The notes under the pieces were generated by a model. The model saw only the letters and a list, made by a program, of their open reading frames with translations. It was not told the origin of the DNA and made no database searches. Both the position numbers and the translations under genes were made by a program. A stretch of 64,000 bases of DNA from Tyto alba (lineage: Eukaryota; Chordata; Aves; Strigiformes; Tytonidae), in assembly GCF_018691265.1 (NCBI RefSeq), contig NW_024881313.1:10802501-10866500 (forward strand). Reading direction: 5' to 3'. Each line of letters begins with the position of its first letter. Position 1 is the stretch's first letter. Below, one piece after another: positions 12,601 to 25,411 of this stretch.

Positions 12601-14441
12601 TAACAAGAACTACAATACATTACAGCAACTTCCTTACTTCCAAGGTAGGCTTGAACCTAGCATGTTATCTCAGGAATAATGAATGATGTTTTAAGGCAAC
12701 AGACAGCACTATTATTTTTCTCCATAGTGATATTTTGGTGTAAGTGTACCAAAGACACTGTGAGATTATGCCACAAAGTACAGAAAGTCTTCCAGGAAGC
12801 AAGTGAATAAGCTTTGCTATGTGAGCATAGAATAAAACCCATTAAAACCCATTAAAGGAACCCAAACTGTAGACTGAAGGTAAAGGAGGATTGATTTGTT
12901 GTAGCCGTAAAGGCAATAGAATGTCCATTTATTAATTAAAAGTACATTTTATGTATTGTGATGTGATAAATAGTTTGACTGTTTAGGTTAATTCCCTCAG
13001 AAATGCACCTAAGGCTATTAACACTGATAAATTATGCACTACTACTTTTAAAATTTCTAATAGACAGTCTTCACAAGTAAGCTTCACTTTATTTTCAGTT
13101 TTAAGCAGCAGTTTTGTGTAATCATATTCGACCTTTATCTATTGCCACTAAAATCTTCTCTAGCCATAAAAGGACAAGCTTTCACAAACAGTTTTAACTC
13201 TGCTTTTTTTCCATCTTTTCCTGTCAAATATACATGCATATGAAACACAAAGTTTCTTGTTTTGAAAGATTCAGTTGAAAAGAAATAATATACTTTTAAC
13301 TATATACTCCCTTGAATTGATACTCCCTTTAACTTGGAAGTGCTAAATCAAGCAACCCCTGCATAAAAGAAATGTTTAAAATATGACAATGACATTTTAA
13401 GATATAAATTAATGCAAAGAGAATAATGAAGGTGTATGTGTATAAATAAATCTATATATTCATACACATCAAAGTCCTGCAAAAATAGAGTAATCTCTGT
13501 TTCTTCTAGTAGGGTATTAACTAATTCATCTATAGGTGAAAAACACGAAATAATTTCCATAGAAGTTCTGTGTCTTTGAATATATAATGTTTTAAGTTTA
13601 ATATCTATATTTTGTGCATGTATATGTATAAATACAGTGTCTGTATTCTGATATAGACGTGTATTCTGAATACCTAGCACAGAGCTTATTTCTGAAAATC
13701 AGGCATCTATCTAAAACCAAGTTAAAAAGTTCAACTTAATATATTTGTAATTTTCTGTAGATGTGATTATGTGATCATGTATACACATAAGTGAGTGCAT
13801 ATGCTTCTGTAGGTGTGTTCCGAAAAATAGGGGTTTTTTTCACTCTCTGAAAGTGGTGATGGAGGGAGACAAATACCTTTCTCCCACTATAATTTCTAAA
13901 GGCATTTAAAGGGTTCAATGTTTCAAATCAAAGAGCTATTCATAATAAGTTCCAATAAAATACAATCCATCACAATTTTACATGAGCAGAAGCTTTCAGC
14001 TTGTGCATATTTTGTCAGGAAGGCAATTTAAAGCTTATAAACACAAATCACATCTTTGGGTTTTAACCACAAAACATTTACACAGTACTGACTTACCACC
14101 TACACTGTCTCAATATACAGTCAAGACGTAGACCACTCCACCTGCAATAGACAAGACCATGAAGCAAGGACCCAGAGACAGCATTTCTTTTAGAGCAGAC
14201 TAGGTCTTGAGGCATCAATTCAGGAATTCTCAGAAGATTAGAAGAGAAAAGGACACTTGTTTTCCTTGTGCTTATATCCTTTATCAAAGTGTTTATCAGA
14301 CACAATAATTAAAGCAGTTCATCAACCATTTTGGTGGGCTAGTGTGTCTTAATGTGCAAACATTACTCTTTTATTCCTTAGTATTTCCTGTTCTGGGAAT
14401 CTTTAAAAAACAGGGAAGTTTCATTTTGATAGTGAACTGGC
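9691..14441. other. AT-rich noncoding spacer
   Basis: Only chance frames. The 134-codon frame at 10305-10709 runs through the A/C-rich tract at 10513-10568 and has no domain. Minus-strand frames at 11487-11759 and 13348-13680 show no recognisable motif. A short duplication of TAAAACCCAT is present around 12833-12854. No further repeat family was recognised. Confidence 0.6.
10513..10568. repeat. A-rich (CAAA)n tract, duplicated 26-base unit
   Basis: Two copies of ACCAAACAAACAAACAAAAA lie at 10521-10540 and 10547-10566 with a 26-base period, separated and flanked by A runs. It looks like an expanded A-rich retroposon tail or a simple repeat; the source element was not recognised. Confidence 0.85.
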
Positions 14442-15151
14442 ATTCATAGACTTATGTATCATAGGATAATCTTAGCTGGACTGGACCTCTGTAGGTTATC
14501 TGGTCCAACTCTCTGTCCAAATCAAGGCTAACTTGGAAGTTAGGTTAATTAGGTCATAGTCCAGTCAATTTTTTAAGCCTTATGGAAAGTCCACAGCCTT
14601 TCTTGACAGACTGTTCAGCACTTAACTGTTCTCATAGTGAAGAATTTTTTCATTAAGTCCATTTGTAAGGTCTCATGCTGCAACATTGCCCTTTGTCATT
14701 TCATTACGAATCTCTGAGAAGAGACTGCCTGTTTTTCTCCACAACCACCCATTATATACTGAAAGACCGAAAATAAATATTCTTTTAATGTTCTTTTTGC
14801 CTGGCTAAATAAATACATTCTTTCAGCATGTCGTGTGCTCCAGTCCCTGCCTATCTCAGTAGCCTTTCTCTGGCTTTGCTCCAGTTTGTCAGTATCTCTT
14901 GTAGTGGGGAGCCCAACACAGACTGTGGCACTCGAGATGTGAGCACACACATAAGTTCTCAGCTGGAATAAAAACTGCCCATGACCGGCTGGCTGTGCTC
15001 TTGCTAATGCTTATTTACCTTTTGTTGTGCATACTGTTGTCTCACGTTCAATTTGCTGTCCACCAGGATCCCAGTGTCCTCTGTAGAGCTAGCTGTTTTC
15101 TAGCCAATTGGTCCCCAACTCATATAGATGCAAAACCAGCACTTCCCCCAG
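14442..15151 (-). mobile_element. Old CR1 LINE, 3' part with ORF2 C-terminal remnant
   Basis: On the minus strand this matches the CR1 3' region in order. The degenerate TCATAG-type tail and the TGGACCTCTG...TCTGGTCCAACTCTCTG segment lie at 14442-14515. Further up come the segment around the CR1 heading TTGCCCTTTGTC (14686), the GAGCCCAACACAGACTGTGG segment (about 14908) and CTGTCCACCAGGATCCCAGT (about 15056). The open frame 14950-14696 includes KLEQSQRKATEI and LFSVFQYIMGG, which correspond to the KPEQVQRRATEM and LIAAFQYLKGA blocks near the C-terminus of CR1 ORF2. Many substitutions and stops make this an old, inactive copy. It is older than the 7700 fragment. The 5' truncation point near 15151 is approximate. 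Confidence 0.9.
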
Positions 15152-15591
15152 AAATAAGGTAACTGAGGGCTATATGAGATGAGATACAGTTAGTCATATT
15201 TTAGGAGAAATAAGCTATTCAACACCATCTCAACATAGCACTGCAGTCTGACAATTACTAAATATCCTGCATTTCCCATTAAGAGTAAGGGAACTTTCAG
15301 GTCCCAAACCCTTTAGATCTTAAAAATAAAATAACAGGAAAAGATTTATAGAAAACAAAAATCACTTTGCAATAGACAATAGAAAAGTGGATAACTTGCT
15401 AGTCATTGTAATGTACAGTGATGTATTCTTTAGCAGCACCATTGTTTTATTGCAGTCACAAGTCAGCAAACTGTTTTAAAAATGACACATATACTGTTAC
15501 CTATGATTTGATTCTGTTGCCATGTCCCTGGGATTTATAATTCCCTCACTGGATCTTTACCCCCATCCTATCATTAAATTGTTATCTTCTT

Positions 15592-15627
15592 CCCCCCCCC
15601 CGCCTTTTTTTTTTTTTTTTTTTTTTT
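15592..15627. repeat. Adjacent C10 and T23 runs
   Basis: Ten C residues (15592-15601), then GCC, then 23 T residues (15605-15627). A polypyrimidine tract on the plus strand; such tracts are prone to slippage and to assembly error. Confidence 0.9.
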
Positions 15628-18600
15628 GTAATTTTGGGTCCACGTACTTTCGTCATTCTTAAGCGGCTGCATATTGATTCTGGAACTGTTAGCTGTTACT
15701 GGCTTGTTTGCACAATTGAATCATGGTCCCAAATGAATATTTTGTGTTATAAAATGCTCTTCAGGAGCCAACCAAAAATTAAAGGCAATGGTTATTCTAA
15801 AATCTTTTTCTCATTTGATGTTAGCAAATAGTTTCAAAAAATCACATCTTCTTTTCTGTGCACAAACTGCCCACAAAATTGAGTCTGGTGCCAGTTGCAG
15901 TGTTTTTAAAGCACATACAACTCTAACCTTTCTTAATCTAATTTACATTTTAAAATGTTTGTGGTTCCAATTCAATTCGTGCTGATTCTGCCATGGAAAT
16001 GTGGGAAGACAATGTTTAAAATAATAATAATTCTTTCCTCTTTCAGACAGCCAAGCATAGAAGAGTTCAGAGTATGATGGGAGAAGAAAGAAAACAGGCC
16101 TGGGTTCACTCATTTTTTTACTAAAGTATAGACACATCCAGAATCAGTGTATTCACAGTAGAGGTTTGACCTGATAAATAGAGGAAAGTACGTAGTGAGA
16201 AAAAATCAAGGTACTTCCATGTTGTAGAATATAGCTGTGGACTGGAACAGGGTCTTGTTGCTATGGGAGCAGGGATAAGGATAGTTGGTACTCTGGGGGC
16301 AGTGGCTGGGGGACAAGAACAAAAAAGAAAGGGATAAGAACTTGGAACGCTGTCTGTACAGGGCACAGACTCTCCTCCTCAGTGTTTTAGGAAGCCCAAA
16401 TTGCCTTATTCCCAACCTATGTAATCACAGGTATGCGGGGCCTAGGCCAGAAATGCAAAACTTTGCAAGGGGAATATTAAGAACCTGTTACAGAAGTAGT
16501 TGTTTTGTTTTGGTTTTTTTTCTGACCAATATGGAATTCATAGTTCTCTCTTCCTTTTGCACTCACTTAAAAATATACATAATATGTGAGATACAAGGTA
16601 AACATGCATGCTTACAGGCTGATATTTTGTGGGTCACTAAGGAAACGACAGAGGTATTTATCCATGGGAACAGAAGATTCACATTTTTTTCCCCTAATAT
16701 GTAATATATTGGCCCATTGGAGGGCAGTGACAATTCTAATACTATAAGGGTTTGACTTAGGAAGGAATATAATTTTAAAAAACTTTACTAAGTACTTCTA
16801 CTGATACTTTCCAGTAAAATATAGCACAAAAATTCAAGCAATATCCTGATGCCATGGGACCTAACCATGGTTTAACAGGAAAAAAATTTTCTCTAGGCTT
16901 TCACCATGGGTTTTTTAAAGTAAGTTACTTTCAATTAGGTTGCCGTTTACTGTATACAAATCATGTACTGCAGTTTCCCCTTTTCCCAAACAGCAGGTAT
17001 TTTAAATACAAAAGATCAGCAAAAGGGACTTTGCTCACACTTATTTTCCAGGCACAGAGGGTACAAACGGTTAAATTTTTGTAGCATGGTTAAACTTAAA
17101 CTTTGGAGACACTGTCTCATGATTTACCTGCAAGATTTTGTTCTCTCTTCCACGTAAATCTGTCTTACGCTGATTTTCTTTCATTCTATGGCATGATCTG
17201 ATTGTTCAAACTGTGACCAAAACCCCCCACTTTGTAACCTTTTTTGAAAGTGTATATTAATAAACAGAAGCAGGAGTTGTCAGTGCAGCAAAAAAATGAA
17301 ACTGCCTGTTATATGCAAAGTACATCTTTAATGATGTTTAAAAAGCAGCTAAACATCTCTATGGGAATTCTTAAAACACTTATCTCTTAGGCCCTTCTTT
17401 AGTTTTGCAAGTCTTTGTTGTTTAACAAGCTGGAGAAATGGGTCATCTAATGTTATATTAATCAGTAAATTAATATTTTAATTTGATTTTCTTTATAGTT
17501 GAGATGCTTGCGGCATCTTCAGTGTTTTCTCTCTCCATATACTGATGTTAAGCAGTATCATTATCATATTGTACCTTGGGGTTGTGAGATAACAGGGTCC
17601 AGTGATAGCTCTATTCTTAGGAGAGTGGGAGGTTTATGATGACACTTATACATTTTAAATGGCACATGGAGGCTCTCATGTAATGAAATGTCTTACAGCT
17701 GAGTCATAGGCTTTTCTACATTGGGCTTTTCAGTTCATATACTTGAAATCACAGCTTTCAGGTCCAAGTAGGTGATACATTTTGCCAGTCTTTTGATATG
17801 ATCTTTACAGTGTGCTGGAGTAAAAATCTCACTCATTAATTTTTTCATGAACAGTCTTATTTTGAAGGTTTTTGATAAGTTGCAAGAGACATGACTATCA
17901 AAAAATGACAAGGAGAGAAAAGGAAAAAGAATTCATTTTTTTGAAGGTTAAGTTTTAGTTTAATATAATTTTTCAAGTATTTAGTAAATCAAATGCAGAG
18001 GAGACACAAACTTTTATTTAATATTATAAGCTCTAATTACGTTTTTGAAATCTGCTTGGAAAATCAGAATATGTGATTAGATCAGGCCAGACTGTCCCTG
18101 GCCCTTGTGTGTCTACACAACACCTGACAAAGATTTATCCTTTTTGCTCTCTTATGCATGACCTTGTAACAGGTCAAAATAGTGCTAAGATGGAAATGGT
18201 TCACAGGTCATTGTTAGGTGAGTACAAAGGAAGAAACAGCCTTTGTTCCTTTTACCTCCTTAGACAGTCACAATCTGACCTTCTCACCTTATCCTTTCAC
18301 TTCAGACTCCATAATTGAGGATATTTACTGCATCAAAAGATCCCATGTCTAGTACAGGCCCCCTCCCTCTGTTACAAATACACAAATCACACATCTTAGT
18401 GCATATTCTCTCTGGTCCAATGGTAAGTTACATGTCTGAGTGAAAATATATTCTTTGTGATACCCTCACATACCAAGGTCAAAGCAAATCACATTCACAT
18501 ATTCCGTATCACTGGCCATGCTTCAGCACACACACCATAACCATATATGACTGTAAAATATTCAATACTTTATTATTTCTTGAGCTTCACTGGCTTTGTA

Positions 18601-20678
18601 ACACAGCCATTCACAAAACCACATCCAAATGCAAATTCCACTTACACTCACAATTATGCAAGTGCAAAACTGGCCCAGCAGGAATATGGGCATGGTGACA
18701 ATTTTCTTCTCTCCCTCAATTTATTTTTTTTTCTTTTTTAAATAACTTAATGCCTGGGATGTGAAATGGCATTTAAAACATTGCAGAGATGGCATTCAAG
18801 GTTTCAGGAACAAGTCATGTCTGACAACCCTTAGGTACAGCCAGATACTTTTTTTCCCCATCTCAGGATAGCAGGATCAGCTTTCCAAAAGATAAATCCA
18901 TCTGAAGTCAGTCAGCCTCAAGACCAGAAATTATGTGTGGGCCATTGGCTGGATGATTGCACCAAAATAATTTGAAGTTAAAATGAATGGAAGACTCTAA
19001 ATGAATGTGCTTGTTATCTTAACATAACAATAACAGAGTTAATAGATAATTTTACATTATGAGATCCATAAAAAATTTTGTGATAGATCATTGAAAACTT
19101 GTGTGAATATTGGTTTTGATTGATATTAGTTTCCCCTGAGTGAAGTACTGTATTTCACCCTTTTTTTTTACAAAACCTTATAAATAGGATAACAAACCTC
19201 TGAATGGATTTTGAACTAGTATAAAGTTCTGAGACTAATTCAATGTCAAAATCCTTTTGAATTCAAGAATGGTTTACCTCAGTTTTAATATGAGGGACTT
19301 TTAGAAAAGTATGAAACTTCAGAGGTGTTTGGCTTTATTGTGAACATTTCACACATCTCTAGCTATCATGTTGTTAAGGTCAGCACTTGCCAGTATCAAT
19401 AGAATGAGCTTGTGCTGTCAGTTAACTCCTCAGTGAAAGTTTCAGGGACAGATTTGACTGTCTATATGATTTTGAAGTCCCATCTTCTGGAGTCTTTACA
19501 CACAATAAATAACATCTGTCTTCAAGGACAGTTTCAGCAGCTCCAGAAGGAGCAAGTCAATGGAGTAAATAAGCAGTGACAGCAGGAGGCGTCTTAAAAA
19601 CGTGGGTGCTCTAGAAGTGAACACATATTAAAAAAAAAGACAGTCCGCTTAAATTAAACCAAATAACCAAAGGGGCCTGGCCCCCATTTTTACAACGCAT
19701 GCAAAAACAAGTTAGAAATAAGTTGCTTGCTTTAGCTACTTAAAAAATAGATTGAAATTCCAATTTTTCTGTCCCAAAAGCACAGCAACATTTTTTCTCT
19801 CTATTGATTATCAGTCCAATTCAGTTGAAACAGTCCTGACTAAGATCAAAATCTCTTTGAAAAGATTGCTTTAAACCTGATGAAGTACCAGTACCACTGC
19901 ACTATGCTATCAGATGGGTATTTTTGGAAAATGAAAGTAAATCAATATTAATAATATAAACCAGAAATTGATTGATTTTGCCATTAAAATATGTAATGGT
20001 GAAAGAGCTCATATCTAATGATTTTTGTTAAAGTCTGTAAGTAACATATTAATTAAACTGGATACATGAAAATATTTCAAGACATTTGTAAGACTTACTT
20101 GGGTCAACCAATTTTTAAAAGCAAAAGTTCTACCATTAATAAATTGGAGAAGGATCATAACCATTAAGCAATAAGGATGAAAGTCACATGAAAGGATGAT
20201 TATGAGAAATTTGAAAAGAGAATTTGCAGTCTTCATCATTCTCTGTCTCTTACAGTCTAATAAGTTAACTTGTACTGACTAGCCAGAGAGGCGATAAAAA
20301 CTGATAATTCTTTAAATGACACTAATTCCAGGATGTATGCAAAGCCTCACCAATGCCTTAACATCTATCAAGGACATATTAAATAACTCAAGATAGTGGA
20401 TTAATATTGTGTAACCATCTTCAGAAATTCTAAACCATCCATTCCAACATCCTTACTAGCATTGATTATGAACCATTGAATCAGTACCTTATGTTCATTT
20501 CCTTTCATTTGCTTTATTTTACACTGGGGAATATTTGCATTTGTACTGTGTTCCTTCTTCAAGTCAAACACACTTTAAAATTCATACTTGCCTTAATGCA
20601 ATAGTAACTTTGGTAGCCTGTTATTGTCTTTGACAACTATGTTCCCTTCCTCCACCCAACAGGGGAGAATGAAGAAGG

Positions 20679-20698
20679 AAAAAAAAAAAAAAAAAAAA
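20679..20698. repeat. Homopolymer A20
   Basis: Twenty consecutive A residues in purine-rich surroundings. No preceding retroposon body was recognised. Confidence 0.9.
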
Positions 20699-21489
20699 GA
20701 AATGAAGGCCAGTGATTTGATAACAAAACCAACATAGAAATAGCTAATTGAGAGATTTGAAAATTAACAGTTAACATATGTCAATAAAGTTCTAGTAATG
20801 ATTTAAAAAAAAAAAGTTAACAAAAGCACCACCAACAAAATGAGGAGTTAGAAAGCACATTACAGCAATCAGTAAATCATTTTGAAAAAGAATCAAAATC
20901 ACTACACAGAACTGAAAACCACTAAGTCAATCCTTATTGTCAAGACTAATGTGATCCAATGTACTGTAGTGAGGGAATGGGAAGGAAGTGTCTACACCAC
21001 ATGTTGAATTAAAGGGAATCAACCAGCCATTTACTTTCATTTATTTAGTAACCTTCATGATGAGATCATCAAATATATTGTCTCCTCAGGAATCATAGAA
21101 GGCTACTACCTTGCTCTTTTTTTTCTAGCCCACCCTTTCCAGTCTGATTTTTCTGTCAGACTATCTGAACTGTTAAATGCACAGGTTTTTTTAGAGGGAC
21201 AGTTGTCTTTGCTCTGTACCAGGGGAAGAAGATACAAAGATAATATTCTGGCAGATTAATTTTAAGTCACTCTGAAGGATTCACTAATAGACCTCTGAAG
21301 ATTACAGTATCATGTTTGTAAAAAGTAGTGTTCACAACAGACTATGTTAACTGAGACCAATAGAAAATAATTTTACTGCAAGGGGTAAATAAAAGGACAA
21401 AAATGTTCCTGTTCTGCAAAACCAAAATCAAACACAAAAAAAACATATGGATTGTACCACTTAACCTATAAAGCTAGAGATCACTGAGT

Positions 21490-21540
21490 TAAACAGAGAG
21501 GACTTATCTTGTCCCTTTATTTGGTAGGTGAGTCATCTGC
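21490..21540 (-). mobile_element. Possible MIR-like SINE fragment
   Basis: The segment CTGAGTTAAACAGAGAGGAC followed by TTATCTTGTCC resembles the reverse complement of the MIR core (CTGAGGCACAGAGAGGTTAAGT, then ACTTGCCCAAGG). The match is short and interrupted, so it may be chance. Confidence 0.3.
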
Positions 21541-22094
21541 TGTTGAAGTAATTTGCTGTCAAAACTGGGTCAGATGAACTGTGTTCATGTTTCTTCTATC
21601 CCACTTCTACAATGGGAACCTGAAGCAACAACCCTAGCTGTAGATATTTATCCTGTAGACTCCTAAAGGAAGGTGAAATGGATCATGCAATGAGTGAGAA
21701 GACTTCTGTTCCCAAAGGTAGTTAGTACAACCAAAACATCAGTAGGATGCAAGCATCTGAATGACTCAATGGCTCACTGTTGTTCAGGATCGCTCATCTG
21801 TGCTACCTATCAGTGACCAGGTAAAACTTACATGAAGTTTGCAAAAGCATCCAGAAATACTTTCTCTGGTCACTGTAGTCCCCTTAGTACTGTTCTCTGT
21901 CTAGGCAACACTGCCTCATTCTGGCTAGTTCAGAAATAATTTGAGTATTGTTATAGGGCTTTGTATTGAGTCATATTTATAGTTGTTTATGCTATTTTGA
22001 AAGTAACAAATTAAGAGGTTTTAGATTTGGAGTTTCCTTCATCTACTTCAAACCTGCAGAAGTTCTTATGTATTCAAAAATCTGGCGTTTTTTC

Positions 22095-22111
22095 CCAACT
22101 GTAACAGTTGG
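22095..22111. repeat. Small palindrome with paired MYB-like sites
   Basis: CCAACTGT (22095-22102), one base, then its exact reverse complement ACAGTTGG (22104-22111). Each arm carries an AACTG core as in MYB recognition elements. Binding is not shown; an 8-bp arm could arise by chance in a window this size. Confidence 0.6.
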
Positions 22112-22439
22112 TCCAATAGCAGATACTACACCACTTTGCAAATCTTGACTCAATGATGACAGAACATTGTAGCAGGCTACTTTGAGAGTTTCCGTGCTCA
22201 GGTGTGTACACAGTGTAAAATTAAATTTGCACTTCATGTTACCTTTAATACTCATACTCTCACATAGTTTAAGATGATCTAATAATTGAAATATGAAAGA
22301 GATATCAAATAGAAGAGATTTTTATTGATGAAGTGTGGTTAAATTTTCATAGGGGTAAACTGGTTGTATGTGTCCTGTTCCCTACCTGCTTTCATGATAA
22401 CAGCAACAAAGCCTCAAAGTTAAAATGAAATAAAGACAA

Positions 22440-22440
<1 letters not shown>

Positions 22441-22480
<40 letters not shown>
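22441..22480. repeat. (ACT)13 microsatellite
   Basis: Thirteen perfect ACT units plus one base. Being uninterrupted, the array is likely to vary in length between individuals. Confidence 0.97.
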
Positions 22481-22884
22481 AACAGTTAGAAACATACTGT
22501 TACATTGTTGAAACCCAAACAACTTGCAAAGGAAGGAAGACACAAGTTAAGTTCTTTGTTGCTTCTTGGAATAATTTCAGAGACTTATTTTTTTCTCTTA
22601 AATATCTTCTGCACAATCCCTTGTAGTTCCCACTTAGTAGTGGTGCTGATTGTATATCTCAACAGAGTTGAATTTTGAGAAATATACTGTTCACGGAAAT
22701 TTCAATTTTTTATCAAACAAGGTCATTTTTTTTTTTTTAAGTAGACTTCCAATTAATGATAGCTGAATTATTCATAATGCATAAATTGTCTAAAACAGTA
22801 TATTATTTTCTTCTGTTCCAGATTGTCTTGTAAAGAATTTGAGTTCTTATGAAATTATTGTTTTCATTAGATCTGTGAACAGTT

Positions 22885-22907
22885 TATGTACTGAACTTCA
22901 GTACATA
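22885..22907. repeat. Perfect 11-bp-arm palindrome
   Basis: TATGTACTGAA (22885-22895) and its exact reverse complement TTCAGTACATA (22897-22907) flank a single central C. Not part of a recognised element. Confidence 0.9.
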
Positions 22908-24954
22908 GGGTGATATTCTGACAATTTACTTTGACTGTTCACAATTTGTAGAGCATAACTGTTAGCTAAATCATGTGGTTTTGTTTCTGCTTTCTAAATA
23001 GATAAATATTTTTAAAATGTAAAAATAACAAATAAGGTTTAGCCAGTAACAAATAAAAAATAATTAACACTCTTTAAGTGATTTCTGACTCCCTTCTTTC
23101 TCCCATATTCATGCAACAAAAGCTCTTTGAGTAAACATTAACAAACACCAGACTGAAAGGACATAGGCACACAGGAAGTATGGCTTTTCAATTGGTTACT
23201 TAAAAGTCTTCCATTAGGTGTCAGCTGCTTACATTTCCAAACATTATATCCCACAGTAATGAATAAAAGACTTCCTAATAAAAGGAAGGCTTTTTAGAAT
23301 GAACGTTATGAGCACCTACTCAAGACTAAGGTTAATTTTTTGCCTTTCATGAGCACTTTGGCTTGCAGATACAGAGCCTGATTTAAGAATGGGTCACACT
23401 CCTCAGACATGAAATATCCATCTGTTGTGTGAACAGTCATACTCAAGAGTAAATGAAATTTCTCTGACCAGATCAGAAGAAAGTAACTGAGTATTTTGTG
23501 ATACCCGATCTCACCCCCAGCTGTGGAAATCTATTGAAGCAGCTCTACTTATAATACATTTGTCAGAATGCTAATTGGAAAAATGACTTCATTGTGTGAG
23601 TCATACAGTCACCTCTGTGGACCTCATTAGACTTAAATGAGCAGACTGAAGTCCAAAGCAATCATTCTGAGCACAGCCATATGTTGGTGAGGAAGCTCTC
23701 AAACAGGCTCGTGGCCAACTTTGGGTACTTACAAATGACTAGATGGAAGATGGAGGTCTTGGTGGCAGGAAATACACTGGAAACACTCACATATGTAGCA
23801 TGTTCCCTTTCACAACAAAGGACAATTTAAAAACAAATCTTTTAAAATAGCAGATTCACTAGCTGGTGAATTTTTAAATAGCTTGCAATGCTTTGAGTTA
23901 GGACAATGGTATTTTTAGGTAGCAGTAGAGCATGTTTGCATGTAGCTGTGTGGTTCTTTGCAGGACAGGTCATAGCACTGGTTAGAAGTTCTTAAGAACA
24001 TAAAACTTTTGCTGGGTGATGAAGTCATTCCAGTCTGACTTCACAAATTAGCAGTGACAATCAAATTATTGGTTGAGACTGTGACTTTCCTTAAGAATCT
24101 AACCTATATTTGTGGAGCTGCTGCTTATCTAAGTATGAGAATTAGGTAGATCTGGAATGGAGCTTTGGGTAACTTACAAAGCTTGATGAACAAACAGGGA
24201 ATAAAATTCCATATAACTTTTCAGAGGATTAAAAGGTTAATGATATAGTCATTAAGATTTATGGAATAACCTCACTCAAAACGAAAATATCGAGATATGA
24301 GAGTTTTATAATGACAGATGTGTCTTACTTTAAATATGTCTGTTTTGAATTTATAGATTAAGGTGATTCCATGGTTATGAAAATCTCAGTAGTCTGACCT
24401 TTATGAATTTTATGTCAACTACTCATATATGTCTGAATTTCAGAAAAGTACATATTTTGCTTCATTTTCTCAGTTGCTATGTACACAGTCCTTCCTCTAT
24501 CTGACCTTGAAATAAACAAGAATGAAGAAAACATATTTGAAAACTGACAGCTCTCTACAACTAAGCAGAAATAAAATAAGGGGCTTTTAAAAACCTACAT
24601 TGTTACTACAATGTTTAAACTAGCCGGAGTGCTTCAGAAGGCTATTTTAAGTAAAGCTGTCAACAAGAAGACTGAAAATCTTGACATTTCCATCATCACT
24701 TGAGAGGCAGAATTGTATCTACTCAACTCCACCTTCCCGCATGACCAAGTCTGAGACATGGCTTTGAAGTATCAACCCCCCAAAAACTCTGCTCATGCAA
24801 GTTATGTTCTTCCAACAGATATGTTTTGTCATGGTTTGAGCCTGGTCGACAACCAACGCCTGCAGCTGGTCACCCTCCCTTCCCCCTAACCGCCTGGGAA
24901 TGGGAGAGGGGATTAGAGGGGTGAAGGGAGACTCACAGGCTGAGATAGGAACAG

Positions 24955-24960
24955 TTTAAT
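24955..24960 (-). terminator. LTR polyadenylation-type hexamer
   Basis: ATTAAA on the minus strand, within the AACAGTTTAAT stretch on the plus strand, placed after the TATA-like box in the LTR's own direction. This is where R ends in related bird LTRs (family knowledge). Use in this copy is unknown. Confidence 0.45.
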
Positions 24961-25151
24961 AATGGCAATAAAACAAGAACAATTATGATGATAGGGAAAA
25001 AAAAAATATAAACAGGCAATGTACAGCGTAATTGCTCACCAGCCGCTAACCAATACCCAGCCCATTCCCGGCCAGCAACCCTGAGATACCAAGATCCCGT
25101 AATCGCAATCCCGGAAGCGAGAGAGAGAAAGCTCCTTCCCAACCACCCCTC

Positions 25152-25174
25152 CTCTATACAGTGAGCATGACGTG
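25152..25174 (-). promoter_or_regulatory. LTR core promoter: TATA-like box with CRE-like site
   Basis: Read on the minus strand, CACGTCA (25174-25168) is followed by CACTGTATAGAG (TATA-like at 25160-25152). The spacing is compact and matches the U3/R boundary arrangement of this LTR type. A solo LTR can retain promoter activity, but none is shown here. Confidence 0.55.
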
Positions 25175-25411
25175 CCATGATATGGAATATTTCACTGGCC
25201 AGTTAGGCTCAGGTGCTGTAGCCATGCTCCCTCCCTGCTCCCTGTGCCCTTGTGCACGGGCAGGACATGGGGAGTCGGAGAGTCCTTGAAGTCTCGGCAA
25301 CAGCTGAAAACATCAGTATGCTATCAGCATTCTTCTCATACCAAACCCAAAGCTAAATCCAAAACACAGCACTCATCTAGTCCCTGAAAAGGAATATTAA
25401 CTATATTTCAG

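Larger units (their letters stand above)
15152..24826. other. AT-rich noncoding spacer
   Basis: Longest frame is 139 codons (16285-16704, plus), with no recognisable domain and heavy overlap with minus-strand frames of equal quality. Homopolymers, a microsatellite, two palindromes and a weak MIR-like match are listed separately. The sequence at 23560-23720 is fairly homopolymer-poor but has no strong motif content. No gene is supported. Confidence 0.6.

Noticed and set aside
16285..16704. 139-codon plus frame, one of the two longest in the window
   Set aside because: It overlaps two minus-strand frames of equal quality and shows no motif; the length is expected by chance in 64 kb.
24933..25178. 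81-codon minus frame
   Set aside because: It lies wholly inside the solo LTR and is not a retroviral gene.
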